From Kribbella sp. CA-293567 (GTDB lineage Bacteria; Actinomycetota; Actinomycetes; Propionibacteriales; Kribbellaceae), in assembly GCF_027627575.1 (NCBI RefSeq), contig NZ_CP114065.1, forward strand, positions 2,728,001 through 2,792,000: a DNA stretch of 64,000 nt, given 5' to 3'. Each line of letters starts with the position of its first letter. The stretch's first letter is position 1. Of the stretch, positions 1 to 7,896 are shown piece by piece. The position numbers and the translations under genes are program-made. The notes under the pieces were generated by a model. That model was not told the origin of the DNA. It was given only the letters and a program-made list of their open reading frames with translations, and did no database searches.

Positions 1-405
1 GTCCTTCTCGACGCCGAGCGCCCGCCGGATGCCATTCGTGAAGCCGACCGATCGCCCGAGTCCCATGTCGATGCGGCCAGGAAACAACGACTCCAGTACG
101 CCGAACTGCTCGGCAACCACCAGCGGCTGATGATTGGGCAGCATCACGCCGCCAGTACCGACCCGGATCCGGGTGGTCGACGCCCCTACGGCAGCGGCCA
201 GCACGGTCGGCGCCGAGCCGACCACTCCAGGCACGCTGTGATGCTCGGACACCCAGAAGCGGTGATAGCCGAGCTCTTCCACCTCTCGGGCGAGCTGGAC
301 GGTGCCGCGCAGAGTCTCCGCCTCTGTCTCGCCGACCCGAGTCCGGGACCGGTCGAGGACCGACAACGGGACTCCGGCGAGCGCAGTACGGGGGAGAGGG
401 GCCAT
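1..405 (-). CDS. LLM-class (luciferase-like) flavin-dependent oxidoreductase, N-terminal part
   Basis: Reading from an ATG at 405 towards base 1 gives 135 open codons that run off the window edge, so only the N-terminus is present. The product has the bacterial luciferase-like TIM-barrel pattern: LSVLDRS near residue 14, then GYHRFWVSEHHSVP, TTRIRVGTGGVMLPNHQP, VVAEQFGVLESLFPGRIDMGLGR and the start of the next helix. The EHH and GGVML..H..L motifs are characteristic of the MsnO8-like subgroup of F420/FMN-dependent oxidoreductases. The substrate cannot be told. No convincing ribosome binding site precedes the ATG. It is divergent from the secreted peptidase gene, with about 260 bp between them in which I see no clear regulatory motif. 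Confidence 0.85.
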   Translation of the reverse strand, partial: MAPLPRTALAGVPLSVLDRSRTRVGETEAETLRGTVQLAREVEELGYHRFWVSEHHSVPGVVGSAPTVLAAAVGASTTRIRVGTGGVMLPNHQPLVVAEQFGVLESLFPGRIDMGLGRSVGFTNGIRRALGVEKD

Positions 406-664
406 ATCAGCTGCAACTGAGTCACCTGAGCTCTCATTCCCCGGTGGATTCGACCTGGATCGAAATGCTCGGGTAAATCTTCACGACCGCAGGACGGGAT
501 CGGAAATCTGGTAACCGCACGCTGACCTGGGAAAACACCACGCTGTCAGTTGCACACAGTGCTCGAACCTGCTCGGAGAGTGGGTTTACAAGGCGGCGTA
601 CAAGGCATCCACTGGCACGTGCGTCGACCACCGAGGCCGACGCGTCGAGGCTCGAGGAGTTCAC

Positions 665-1441
665 ATGTCCAGTGATCTGTTCCAGCCGCCCGTGAGGCTC
701 GGGAGGCGTACCACGACGAAGTTGAAGGCCGTGACCTGCGGTCTGGCCCTGGTTGCCGGAGTCTCGATGCCGATGGCATCGACCTCGCCGGCCGTGGCGA
801 CTCCAGCGCCGGCTGCTGACGTTTCCGCTCTGGGCGCCCCCGGCAACGGCGTACAGGTGGGTAGTGCGGCCGCGAAGGCGGCCAACGCGGCCGCCGCGGC
901 CAAGATGGTGCCGGCGGGCGCGACCAAGACTCAGGGGCAGGTGACCCTGGCGATCGACTTCCAGTATCAGGAGACCGGCTACTGGTGCGGTCCGGCAGCG
1001 ACCCGGATCGCCTTGTCCGCAAGGATCGCGGCGCCCAGCCAGGCGCATCTGGCCGCGGACCTCGGGACGACGACCAACGGTACCGACTGGATCGGCCAGG
1101 TCACCCGGGAGCTGAACGCGCACATCGGCGGCAGTTACTACGAGACCAAGGAAATGCCGAACGATCCGCCGACCCAGTCGCAGCGAAACCTGCTCTGGAG
1201 CGACATCGTCTACGACATCGACCGCAACTACCCGATCGTCGCGAACATCGTGGCCCCGGCCGGCAACCATCCGCCGGGCTACCCGAACTACACGATCTGG
1301 CACTACTTCACCGTCATCGGCTACAACTCCAACGACATGACCGTGCTGATCGCGGATCCGGCCGGTTTCGGCCCGGCGCAGTACTGGCTGACCTTCAACC
1401 AGCTCGCCACCCTGATCCCGCCCAAGGGCTACTCGGCCTGA
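665..1441 (+). CDS. Secreted C39-like (papain-fold) cysteine peptidase
   Basis: The 258-residue product has an export signal (basic start, hydrophobic stretch at about residues 22-45) and then an Ala-rich linker. Residues 95-255 look like a Peptidase_C39_2 domain. The catalytic triad is visible: Cys108 in GYWCGPAA, His213 in IWHYFTVIGYN and Asp231 in IADPAG. Family members cleave peptides outside the cell; the substrate here is unknown. A GAGGAG ribosome binding site lies just upstream of the chosen ATG. It stands alone, and a hairpin follows the stop codon. Confidence 0.8.
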   Translation: MSSDLFQPPVRLGRRTTTKLKAVTCGLALVAGVSMPMASTSPAVATPAPAADVSALGAPGNGVQVGSAAAKAANAAAAAKMVPAGATKTQGQVTLAIDFQYQETGYWCGPAATRIALSARIAAPSQAHLAADLGTTTNGTDWIGQVTRELNAHIGGSYYETKEMPNDPPTQSQRNLLWSDIVYDIDRNYPIVANIVAPAGNHPPGYPNYTIWHYFTVIGYNSNDMTVLIADPAGFGPAQYWLTFNQLATLIPPKGYSA

Positions 1442-1450
1442 CCGCCCCGG

Positions 1451-1484
1451 CACTCGCGTCCCGGTCACCACCGGGGCGCGAGTG
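1451..1484 (+). terminator. Hairpin after the C39-like peptidase gene
   Basis: A 12-bp stem with one G-T wobble (arms 1451-1462 and 1473-1484, 10-nt loop) follows the peptidase stop codon. There is no T-tract, which is common in high-GC actinobacteria. It separates this gene from rlmN. Confidence 0.5.
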
Positions 1485-1545
1485 GTGTCCAGGGTCACTG
1501 ATGTGAATTTGTGAACGTGGGGTGCGCGGGCGACAATGGAAGGCG

Positions 1546-2667
1546 ATGACTACCTCCCTCCCGCTTGTTTTCGATGAGCCGCGCCGTGCCAAGAAGCCGC
1601 CGCGGCACCTTGCCGACCTCAGCGGGGAGGAGCGCCGCGCCGCGGTGACGGCGCTCGGTGAGCCCGCTTTCCGGGCCAAACAGCTGTCGAACCACTACTT
1701 CGCCCGGCTGACCGACGACCCGGCGGACATGACCGACCTGCCCGCGGCGACCCGCGACAAGCTGGTCGCCGAGTTGATGCCTCCGTTGCTGACCAAGGTC
1801 CGTGACCTGGAGTGCGACAACGGGACCACGCGCAAGTCGCTGTGGAAGCTGCTGGACGGTTCGCTGGTCGAGTCGGTGCTGATGCGCTACAAGGACCGCA
1901 CCACGATGTGCGTCTCGTCGCAGGCCGGCTGCGGGATGGCGTGCCCGTTCTGCGCGACCGGCCAGGCCGGTCTGACCCGGAACATGAGCACCGCGGAGAT
2001 CGTCGAGCAGGTCGTCGACGGCGCCCGCGCGCTGGCCCGGGGCGAGATCGCCGGTGGACCTGGCCGGGTCAACAACATCGTCTTCATGGGCATGGGTGAG
2101 CCGATGGCCAACTACAAGGCCGTGATCGGCGCGGTCCGCCGGTTCACCGAGCCGTCGCCGGACGGGCTGGGCATCTCGGCCCGCGGCGTGACGGTCTCGA
2201 CCGTCGGGCTGGTGCCGCGGATCAACCAGCTCTCGACCGAGGGCATCCCGGTCACGCTGGCGCTGTCGCTGCACGCGCCGGACGACGAACTGCGCGACGA
2301 GCTGGTCCCGATCAACAACCGCTGGAAGGTCGACGAGGTCCTCGACGCCGCCTGGGGGTACGCCGAGAAGACCAAGCGCCGCGTCTCGATCGAGTACGCG
2401 ATGATCCGCGACATCAACGACCACGCCTGGCGCGCCGACCTGCTGGCCGAGAAGCTCGCGGCCCGCGGCGACTGGGGCTGGGTGCACGTGAACCTGATCC
2501 CGCTGAACCCGACTCCGGGCTCGAAGTGGACCGCCTCCGACCCGGCCGACGAGCGCGAGTTCGTCCGCCGGCTGCAGGCCGGCGGCATCCCGACCACGGT
2601 CCGCGACACCCGGGGCCAGGAGATCGACGGCGCCTGCGGCCAGCTCGCCGCCGCGAACAAGGACTGA
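1546..2667 (+). CDS. rlmN: 23S rRNA (adenine-2503-C2)/tRNA A37 methyltransferase RlmN
   Basis: This radical-SAM enzyme methylates C2 of A2503 in 23S rRNA and A37 of some tRNAs. The 373-residue product is the usual family length. Cluster cysteines are Cys129, Cys133 and Cys136 (CGMACPFC). The methyl-carrying pair matches Cys122 (MCVSS) and the C-terminal Cys364 (IDGACGQL). The SAM-site GMGEPMANY and the [16 protein letters not shown] motif are also present. The open frame extends eight codons further upstream, but the ATG at 1546 gives the family-like start and sits close to GGAAGG. The stop codon overlaps the next start (TGATG), so the DivIVA-repeat gene is probably translationally coupled. 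Confidence 0.95.
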   Translation: MTTSLPLVFDEPRRAKKPPRHLADLSGEERRAAVTALGEPAFRAKQLSNHYFARLTDDPADMTDLPAATRDKLVAELMPPLLTKVRDLECDNGTTRKSLWKLLDGSLVESVLMRYKDRTTMCVSSQAGCGMACPFCATGQAGLTRNMSTAEIVEQVVDGARALARGEIAGGPGRVNNIVFMGMGEPMANYKAVIGAVRRFTEPSPDGLGISARGVTVSTVGLVPRINQLSTEGIPVTLALSLHAPDDELRDELVPINNRWKVDEVLDAAWGYAEKTKRRVSIEYAMIRDINDHAWRADLLAEKLAARGDWGWVHVNLIPLNPTPGSKWTASDPADEREFVRRLQAGGIPTTVRDTRGQEIDGACGQLAAANKD

Positions 2668-3263
2668 TGCTGTTCTCCCGCGTCCGCTGGCGCGAGGGCT
2701 ACGACATTGCCGAGGTGGACGCGTTCATCGAGCGCCTGACGGCCACGGTCGAAGGCCGGTACGCCGGAGCGCCGGTGACCGCGGCGGACATCCGTAACGT
2801 GAGCTTCACGCCGGTTCGCTTCCGCGAGGGCTATTCGGTGGACGAGGTCGACGCCTTCCTGGAACAGGCCGCGCAGAGCATGCCGAGCGGGTCGGCCGAC
2901 CGCCCGGGCGAACCCCGGGCCGGCCGGCCCATCGAGTCGATCGCCGACCCGGCGGACCGGCCCACCAACCCGGCGGACCGGCCCACCGACTCGACCGTGG
3001 ATCACGCGGTGGCGCCGCGCCGGCTGCGCGACGCCCCGCACTTCGCTGTCGTGAAGCTTCGCGAGGGCTACGACATGGCCGAGGTCGACGACTTCGTCGA
3101 CCGGGTGATGGCGACCGTGAACGGCCGACCCGTCGACCGGCCCGTCACCGCGCGAGAGATCCGCAACGTGCGGTTCTCGCCGGTGCGCATCCGCGAGGGG
3201 TACGACGTCATGCAGGTCGACCTCTTTCTCGAAGAGGCCGAGTCCTGGCTCACCGGCCGCTGA
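2667..3263 (+). CDS. DivIVA-domain repeat protein
   Basis: The 198-residue protein contains four copies of a short DivIVA N-terminal-like motif, [F]xxVRxREGYDxxEVDxFxE, at about residues 3-25, 51-72, 117-139 and 168-190. They are arranged as two duplicated halves (motif, APVTAADIRNV-type linker, motif). Similar actinobacterial proteins are annotated as DivIVA domain repeat proteins; polar or curved-membrane binding is known for true DivIVA but is only an inference here. There is no long C-terminal coiled coil. The start overlaps the rlmN stop as TGATG. The central linker holds a tandem duplication rich in Pro, Ala, Asp and Arg. Its stop directly abuts the stop of the convergent downstream gene. 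Confidence 0.8.
   Translation: MLFSRVRWREGYDIAEVDAFIERLTATVEGRYAGAPVTAADIRNVSFTPVRFREGYSVDEVDAFLEQAAQSMPSGSADRPGEPRAGRPIESIADPADRPTNPADRPTDSTVDHAVAPRRLRDAPHFAVVKLREGYDMAEVDDFVDRVMATVNGRPVDRPVTAREIRNVRFSPVRIREGYDVMQVDLFLEEAESWLTGR
2947..2988 (+). repeat. Tandem 21-bp repeat in the DivIVA-repeat gene
   Basis: Two 21-bp units (2947-2967 and 2968-2988) differ at one base and encode the repeated linker peptide PADRPT. The repeat keeps the frame, so slippage would change linker length without breaking the gene. Confidence 0.8.
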
Positions 3264-3629
3264 TCAGTAGATGGTCACATTGGTGACCGTGGTGTTCGGA
3301 GCCAGCGAACCGCACTGACCACGACCGAAGAAGACCTTCCCGCCCACGATGTCGGGACGGTTGTAGGTGATCGCTCCGGCGTTGTCGAAGCTGCACCAGT
3401 ACGCCGCGTTGCCGATCCAGACCCCGGCCGACCCGGCGTTGGCGAAGCAGGTGAACCGGGTGCCGTCGTTCCGGACGTACAGGTATCCGTTGCTCTGGGC
3501 GGTGTCGTAGTCGCAGAGGAACACGTCGGTCTGCACGGTCAGTTCGGCCGCGGCCGCGGGGACAGCGCCGGTACCGGCCAGGGCGGCGACAGCAATCGCC
3601 CCGGCCGCCACTGCGCGCGAGGTCAGCAC
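3264..3629 (-). CDS. Small secreted beta/gamma-crystallin-like protein
   Basis: The 121-residue product starts with an Ala-rich Sec signal peptide (cleavage probably after about residue 28, AAAA-E). The mature part, with LYVRNDGTRFTCFANAG and the closing NTTVTNVTIY, resembles the small secreted beta/gamma-crystallin domains of the Streptomyces killer-toxin-like family. Cysteines suggest disulfides. It is the last gene of a three-gene operon whose members all overlap: its GTG start lies 7 bp inside the end of the preceding gene. Function is not known; assignment to the crystallin fold rests on pattern only. Confidence 0.55.
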   Translation of the reverse strand: MLTSRAVAAGAIAVAALAGTGAVPAAAAELTVQTDVFLCDYDTAQSNGYLYVRNDGTRFTCFANAGSAGVWIGNAAYWCSFDNAGAITYNRPDIVGGKVFFGRGQCGSLAPNTTVTNVTIY

Positions 3630-3922
3630 AGCCGGCCCGCGTACTCGGCCCAGGTGTAGTTCATCGTCGAACCCAGCCAGGTCTCACCGGGGCCTACGCA
3701 CATCTCGCTGGGCGTCCAAGGGGTGCCCGAGATCTTGATCACCACGTAGGTGTTCGAGTCGCAGTGCGTGTAGTAGGCGTTGATCGACAGCACGTCCGTG
3801 TCGAACCCGCACTTCAGCTGTACGCCGTTCTGCTGCGCGTTCGCGGCCGGGGCGGTGCCGATCGTCAGGCCGGTGCCGATGGCAACGACTGCGGCCGCGG
3901 TGGCCAGCCGACGGCCGATCAC
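3623..3922 (-). CDS. Small secreted DUF6355-like protein
   Basis: A GTG at 3922 overlaps the TGA of the upstream gene (GTGA), giving a 99-residue protein with a signal peptide ending near APAANA. The mature part has the spaced pattern CGF..., YYTHCDSN, VVIKI, CVGPGETWLG and a final AGRLC, which resembles the DUF6355 family of small secreted proteins with two disulfides. No function is established. The frame is open far upstream, but those residues are shadow translation of the preceding gene. The overlap with both neighbours argues for coupled translation of all three. Confidence 0.65.
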   Translation of the reverse strand: MIGRRLATAAAVVAIGTGLTIGTAPAANAQQNGVQLKCGFDTDVLSINAYYTHCDSNTYVVIKISGTPWTPSEMCVGPGETWLGSTMNYTWAEYAGRLC

Positions 3923-4386
3923 CGGTGCACCGTGATGCAGGCGAAGCCGTTCTCGTGCCACTGCGAAGCGCCCTCCCGCAGATCCGCGCAGATCTGCGAG
4001 CCGTCGCGCATGTTGGCGTTCAGGTCGAAGTCGACCCAGACCCGGACCGCGCCGCAGTCCGCGGTGCCGTTGCGGTGCCACTGCTGGCCGTTTTCGTAGT
4101 AGCCCCAGAGGTGGAAGGCCCGGCCGCACTCGTAACCCGCGACCGGGTGCGACCCGGTCACCCGGGACACGAACAGGCCGCTGCCGTTCACGTTGATGCA
4201 GACGGTGCCCCACTGCGGGAAGTTGCAGGAACTCGCGTCCATCACCTTCATCTGGCCGTCCGCGGTGATGGCGAAGGCCTGGCGTGGAGAAGGATCGGCT
4301 GGGAGCGGAGCCGCTGATGCTGCCGTGGCCGTCCAGGACAGCGTCAGGACGAGCGCGGACAGGACCGCCAGAGCGATCTTGCGCAT
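3919..4386 (-). CDS. Small secreted protein of unknown function
   Basis: The ATG at 4386 follows AAAGGATG and gives 155 residues beginning MRKIALAVLSALVL, a clear Sec signal peptide cut near ASA-AP. The mature part (about 128 residues) has six cysteines and aromatic-rich segments such as WGYYENGQQWHRN. I do not recognise a family. It heads the three-gene operon of overlapping small secreted proteins. The open frame continues upstream but lacks a better start. An 8-bp inverted repeat (4412-4419/4426-4433) lies in its leader. Confidence 0.65.
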   Translation of the reverse strand: MRKIALAVLSALVLTLSWTATAASAAPLPADPSPRQAFAITADGQMKVMDASSCNFPQWGTVCINVNGSGLFVSRVTGSHPVAGYECGRAFHLWGYYENGQQWHRNGTADCGAVRVWVDFDLNANMRDGSQICADLREGASQWHENGFACITVHR

Positions 4387-4556
4387 GGAAGTACATCCTT
4401 TCGGATCGTCGGCACCGGACGGGACTCCGGTGCGCGACCCGATCGTCACCGTAAGTCGCTCTCGCAAGCAATCGTTTAGATGAGGACCCATAACCATCGG
4501 CCGCCCCACGCCAGGGTCCGGACCATCCGCTCCGGCCGAAGTGGCATGATCGAGCG

Positions 4557-5408
4557 GTGAAGATCCTCTCCATCCAGTCCGCGGTCGCCTATGGCCACGT
4601 GGGCAACTCGGCCGCCGTCTTCCCGCTCCAGCGCATCGGGGTGGAGGTGCTGCCGGTCTACACGGTGAACTTCTCGAACCACACCGGCTACGGGGCGTGG
4701 CGGGGGCCGCTGATCAGCCCGGACGACGTGCGAGAGGTCTTGCTGGGGATCGAGGACCGCGGCGTCCTGCCGCAGATCGACGTGGTGCTCTCCGGCTACC
4801 AGGGCGGTGAGGGTATCGCCGATGTCATCCTCGAGACGGTCGAGCGGGTGAAGGCGGCGAACCCTGCCGCGGTGTACTCCTGCGACCCGGTGATGGGGAA
4901 CGCGAAGTCCGGGTGCTTCGTCGCGCCGGCCATCCCCGTGCTGCTGCGCGACCGGGTCGTTCCGGCCGCCGACATCATCACGCCCAACCAGTTCGAGCTG
5001 GGCTTCCTGACCGACACCGAGCCCGGCACCCTTGAATCCACGCTGGCCTCGGTGGAGCTGGTGCGTGCGACCGGACCGCGGACGGTGCTGGTCACCAGCG
5101 TCGAGCGCCCGGACCGCGAGGACGGCACGATCGAGATGCTGGCCGTCGACGACAGCGGCGCGTGGCTGGTGCGGACGCCGTACATCCCGATGAAGGCGAA
5201 CGGCTCGGGTGACGTGACCGCCGCGCTGTTCACGGCCCACTACCGGCGTACGGGCGACCTCGCGGACGCGCTGGCCCGCACGACCTCCAGCGTCTTCGAC
5301 CTGCTCACCCGCACCCACGAGTCGGGCGAGCGTGAGCTGCAGTTGGTCGAGTCGCAGGACGCCTACGCGAATCCGCGGATGCAGTTCACGCCCGAGCGGG
5401 TCAGCTGA
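4557..5408 (+). CDS. pdxY: Pyridoxal kinase PdxY
   Basis: PdxY phosphorylates pyridoxal with ATP in the vitamin B6 salvage pathway in the cytoplasm. The 283-residue length is typical. Visible landmarks are the N-terminal ILSIQSAVAYGHVGNSAAVFPLQ, the NFSNHTGYGAWRG substrate loop, the GYQGGEG turn, CDPVMGN, ITPNQFE and the ribokinase-family anion hole with the catalytic Asp in NGSGDVTAALF. The start is GTG, with CATGAT about 6 bp upstream as a possible -10 element, which suggests a leaderless transcript. The last 8 bp overlap the end of the convergent LOG-family gene. Confidence 0.93.
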   Translation: MKILSIQSAVAYGHVGNSAAVFPLQRIGVEVLPVYTVNFSNHTGYGAWRGPLISPDDVREVLLGIEDRGVLPQIDVVLSGYQGGEGIADVILETVERVKAANPAAVYSCDPVMGNAKSGCFVAPAIPVLLRDRVVPAADIITPNQFELGFLTDTEPGTLESTLASVELVRATGPRTVLVTSVERPDREDGTIEMLAVDDSGAWLVRTPYIPMKANGSGDVTAALFTAHYRRTGDLADALARTTSSVFDLLTRTHESGERELQLVESQDAYANPRMQFTPERVS

Positions 5409-6489
5409 CGAGTTCGGCGGCCTCTTCGACGGTATCGACCAGCAGGACCGAAGAGGCCATCGCACGGTCCGTGGAGAGCTTCTCGAGCAGCGGCCAGACC
5501 GGGAGCTTCACTGTCCAGTAGTCGACGCCCACCAGAATCATCGGGACCTGGGTGGCGGCGTCGCCGTAGTAGTTCGGTGTGACGGCCTGGAAGATCTCCT
5601 GGACGGTGCCGGCCGCTCCGGGAAGGTAGATGATCCCGCCGCGGGCCCGGCTGAGCAGGACGTCTTCGCGGAGGGCGTTGGAGAAGTACTTCGCGATCGC
5701 GGTGGCGAAGACGTTCGGCGGCTCGTGGCCGTAGAACCAGGTCGGGATGGAGACACCGCCGTCGCCGGGGTACTCACGGCGTACGGCGAGGCCGGTGGCG
5801 GCCCAGTCGGCGATCGACGGGCGGAAGGACGGGGCCGCTGCGAGAGAGCACAGGGCCGCGTCGACGGCGGCGTCGTCGTACGGGGAGAGACTGGAACCGA
5901 GGTTCGCCGCCTCCATGGCACCAGGTCCGCCGCCGGTGGCGACGGTGAGGCCGGCGCGGGCGAGCGTGCGGCCGAGCAGGACGGCCGACCGGTACGCCGG
6001 GTCGGTGCGCGCGATCCCGTGCCCGCCCATCACGCCGATCCACGGTTTGTCGCCGGGCAGTTCGTGCAGCGCGTCGGCGATCGAGTGGTCGTGCAACGCG
6101 GCCGCGAGCGTGCGGCTGGTGTCGCCCAGCTCGTCGTGCTGCCGCGACCAGGCGTAGATCTGGGCGTCGGGAGTCGCCTCGTAGCCGGACGCCAGGCCCG
6201 CGTAGAGCTCGTCAGCGGCGTACAGGGTGCCGCGGTAGGGGTCGAACGGCAGCTCAGGGATGGTCGGGAAGATCAGTCCGCCGCCGTCGCGGACCCAAGC
6301 CGCCGCGGACTCCTCCAGCGCGCAACCGAGGAACAGCGACCCCATCGGCTCCAGTTGCAGCAACACCTGGGTCCGCCCGGTCAGGTCGACCGACTGGACC
6401 CGCCAGCCGCCCATGGCGGCCGCTCCCGCACCGATCACCTGGTCGAAGTGCGTCAGCGACTCGATGTCCAGATGCGGAATGCTCGGCAT
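5401..6489 (-). CDS. LOG-family protein (lysine-decarboxylase-like Rossmann fold)
   Basis: The product (362 residues from the ATG at 6489; a GTG at 6504 would add five) contains the LOG/TIGR00730 signature, GVMGGHGI, TGGGPGAMEAAN and PGAAGTVQEIFQ, the last being a variant of the PGGxGTxxE motif. Small LOG enzymes are cytokinin-riboside 5'-monophosphate phosphoribohydrolases or nucleotide 5'-monophosphate nucleosidases. This protein is nearly twice as long, with an extra N-terminal region of about 150 residues, so its reaction is uncertain. It is convergent with pdxY and shares 8 bp with it. Confidence 0.8.
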   Translation of the reverse strand: MPSIPHLDIESLTHFDQVIGAGAAAMGGWRVQSVDLTGRTQVLLQLEPMGSLFLGCALEESAAAWVRDGGGLIFPTIPELPFDPYRGTLYAADELYAGLASGYEATPDAQIYAWSRQHDELGDTSRTLAAALHDHSIADALHELPGDKPWIGVMGGHGIARTDPAYRSAVLLGRTLARAGLTVATGGGPGAMEAANLGSSLSPYDDAAVDAALCSLAAAPSFRPSIADWAATGLAVRREYPGDGGVSIPTWFYGHEPPNVFATAIAKYFSNALREDVLLSRARGGIIYLPGAAGTVQEIFQAVTPNYYGDAATQVPMILVGVDYWTVKLPVWPLLEKLSTDRAMASSVLLVDTVEEAAELVS

Positions 6490-6561
6490 AGTCACGAAGA
6501 GCACCCTAAGTCACCACCGGGCGATAGCCGGAGAGCCCGGTGATGGGGTATTGCTTAGGAC

Positions 6562-7851
6562 ATGACACATGCGGAGCTGTGGGAGCGTCACAAGGCCGTC
6601 ATGCCGGACTGGCTCGCGTTGTACTACGAGCAGCCGATCGAGATCGTCAAGGGCGCCGGCCGCCGGGTCACCGACGGCGAGGGCAAGGAGTACCTCGACT
6701 TCTTCGCCGGCATCCTGACCAACGCGATCGGCTACGACGTCGCGGAGATCTCCGACGCGGTCCGCGAGCAGTTGGCCGGCGGGATCGCGCACACCTCCAC
6801 GGTGTACCTGATCCGCCGGCAGATCGAGCTGGCCGAGAAGATCGCCGAGCTGTCCGGCATCCCGGACGCGAAGGTCTTCTTCACCAACTCCGGCACCGAG
6901 GCGAACGAAGCGGCGATGCTGTTCGCGACCCAGAAGCGCCGCTCCAACCAGGTGCTGGCGATGCGCAACTCGTACCACGGCCGCGGCTTCGGCACGGTCG
7001 CGATCACCGGCAACCGCGGCTGGTCGGCGAGCAGTCTGTCGCCGGTCAACGTGCAGTACGTGAACGGCGCCTACCAGTACCGCAGCCCGTTCAGGGACCT
7101 GCCGGACGCGGAGTACATCAAGGTCTGCGTGGATGATCTGCGCAACGTCATCGAGACCGGTACGGCGGGCGACGTCGCCTGCCTGATCGTCGAGCCGATC
7201 CAGGGCGTCGGCGGTTTCTCGTCCCCTCCCGACGGCCTGTACGCCGCGTTCAAGGAGGTGCTCGACGAGTTCGGCATCCTGCTCGTCTCCGACGAGGTCC
7301 AGACCGGCTGGGGACGGACCGGCGAGCACTTCTGGGGCATCCAGGCGCACGACGTCGTACCGGACGCGATGACGTTCGCGAAGGGGCTCGGCAACGGCTT
7401 CGCGATCGGTGGCGTGGTGGCCCGGTCCGAGCTGATGGACAGCCTGAGCGCGAACTCGCTGTCGACCTTCGGCGGCAACCCGATCTCCACCACCGCGGCC
7501 AAGGCGACGATCGACTACCTGCTCGACAACGACCTGCAGGCCAACGCCGCCAAGCGTGGCGCACAGCTGATGGACGGCCTGCGCGGCATCTCCGAGGAGT
7601 TCCCCGAGCTGGGTGACGTCCGGGGCAAGGGCCTGATGCTCGCGGCCGAGCTGATCAACCCCGAGGACGGCAAGCCGGACGCGGCGACCACGGTCAAGCT
7701 CCAGCAGGAGACCAAGAACCGCGGCCTGCTGATCGGCAAGGGCGGTCTCTACGGCAACGTCCTGCGGATGGCGCCGCCGATGACGCTGACCGAAGAGGAG
7801 ACCACCGAGGCGATCGAGATCCTTCGCGACTCGTTCAACACGCTGCGCTGA
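6562..7851 (+). CDS. Class III pyridoxal-phosphate aminotransferase (aspartate aminotransferase family)
   Basis: The 429-residue product has the class III (omega) aminotransferase landmarks: FFTNSGTEANEAA for phosphate binding, SYHGRGFGTVAITG, VEPIQGVGGF, the cofactor-ring Asp in LLVSDEVQTGWGRTG, and the PLP lysine Lys274 in TFAKGLGNGFAIGG. It resembles alanine-glyoxylate/4-aminobutyrate-type aminotransferases; the exact amino donor cannot be read from the sequence. Nearby pdxY would supply its cofactor, but they are separate transcription units. A strong hairpin follows. Confidence 0.85.
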   Translation: MTHAELWERHKAVMPDWLALYYEQPIEIVKGAGRRVTDGEGKEYLDFFAGILTNAIGYDVAEISDAVREQLAGGIAHTSTVYLIRRQIELAEKIAELSGIPDAKVFFTNSGTEANEAAMLFATQKRRSNQVLAMRNSYHGRGFGTVAITGNRGWSASSLSPVNVQYVNGAYQYRSPFRDLPDAEYIKVCVDDLRNVIETGTAGDVACLIVEPIQGVGGFSSPPDGLYAAFKEVLDEFGILLVSDEVQTGWGRTGEHFWGIQAHDVVPDAMTFAKGLGNGFAIGGVVARSELMDSLSANSLSTFGGNPISTTAAKATIDYLLDNDLQANAAKRGAQLMDGLRGISEEFPELGDVRGKGLMLAAELINPEDGKPDAATTVKLQQETKNRGLLIGKGGLYGNVLRMAPPMTLTEEETTEAIEILRDSFNTLR

Positions 7852-7857
7852 CAGGCA

Positions 7858-7889
7858 AGTGGGCCCCTGCCAACCGGCAGGGGCCCACT
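7858..7889. terminator. Bidirectional hairpin terminator between convergent genes
   Basis: A perfect 14-bp GC-rich stem (7858-7871 and 7876-7889) with loop AACC lies between the stop of the aminotransferase gene and the stop of the convergent protease gene. The symmetry suits both strands. Confidence 0.8.
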
Positions 7890-7896
7890 GCTGTGC

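Noticed and set aside
4412..4433. 8-bp inverted repeat in the leader of the small secreted operon
   Set aside because: Short and unsupported as a riboswitch or operator; noted only.
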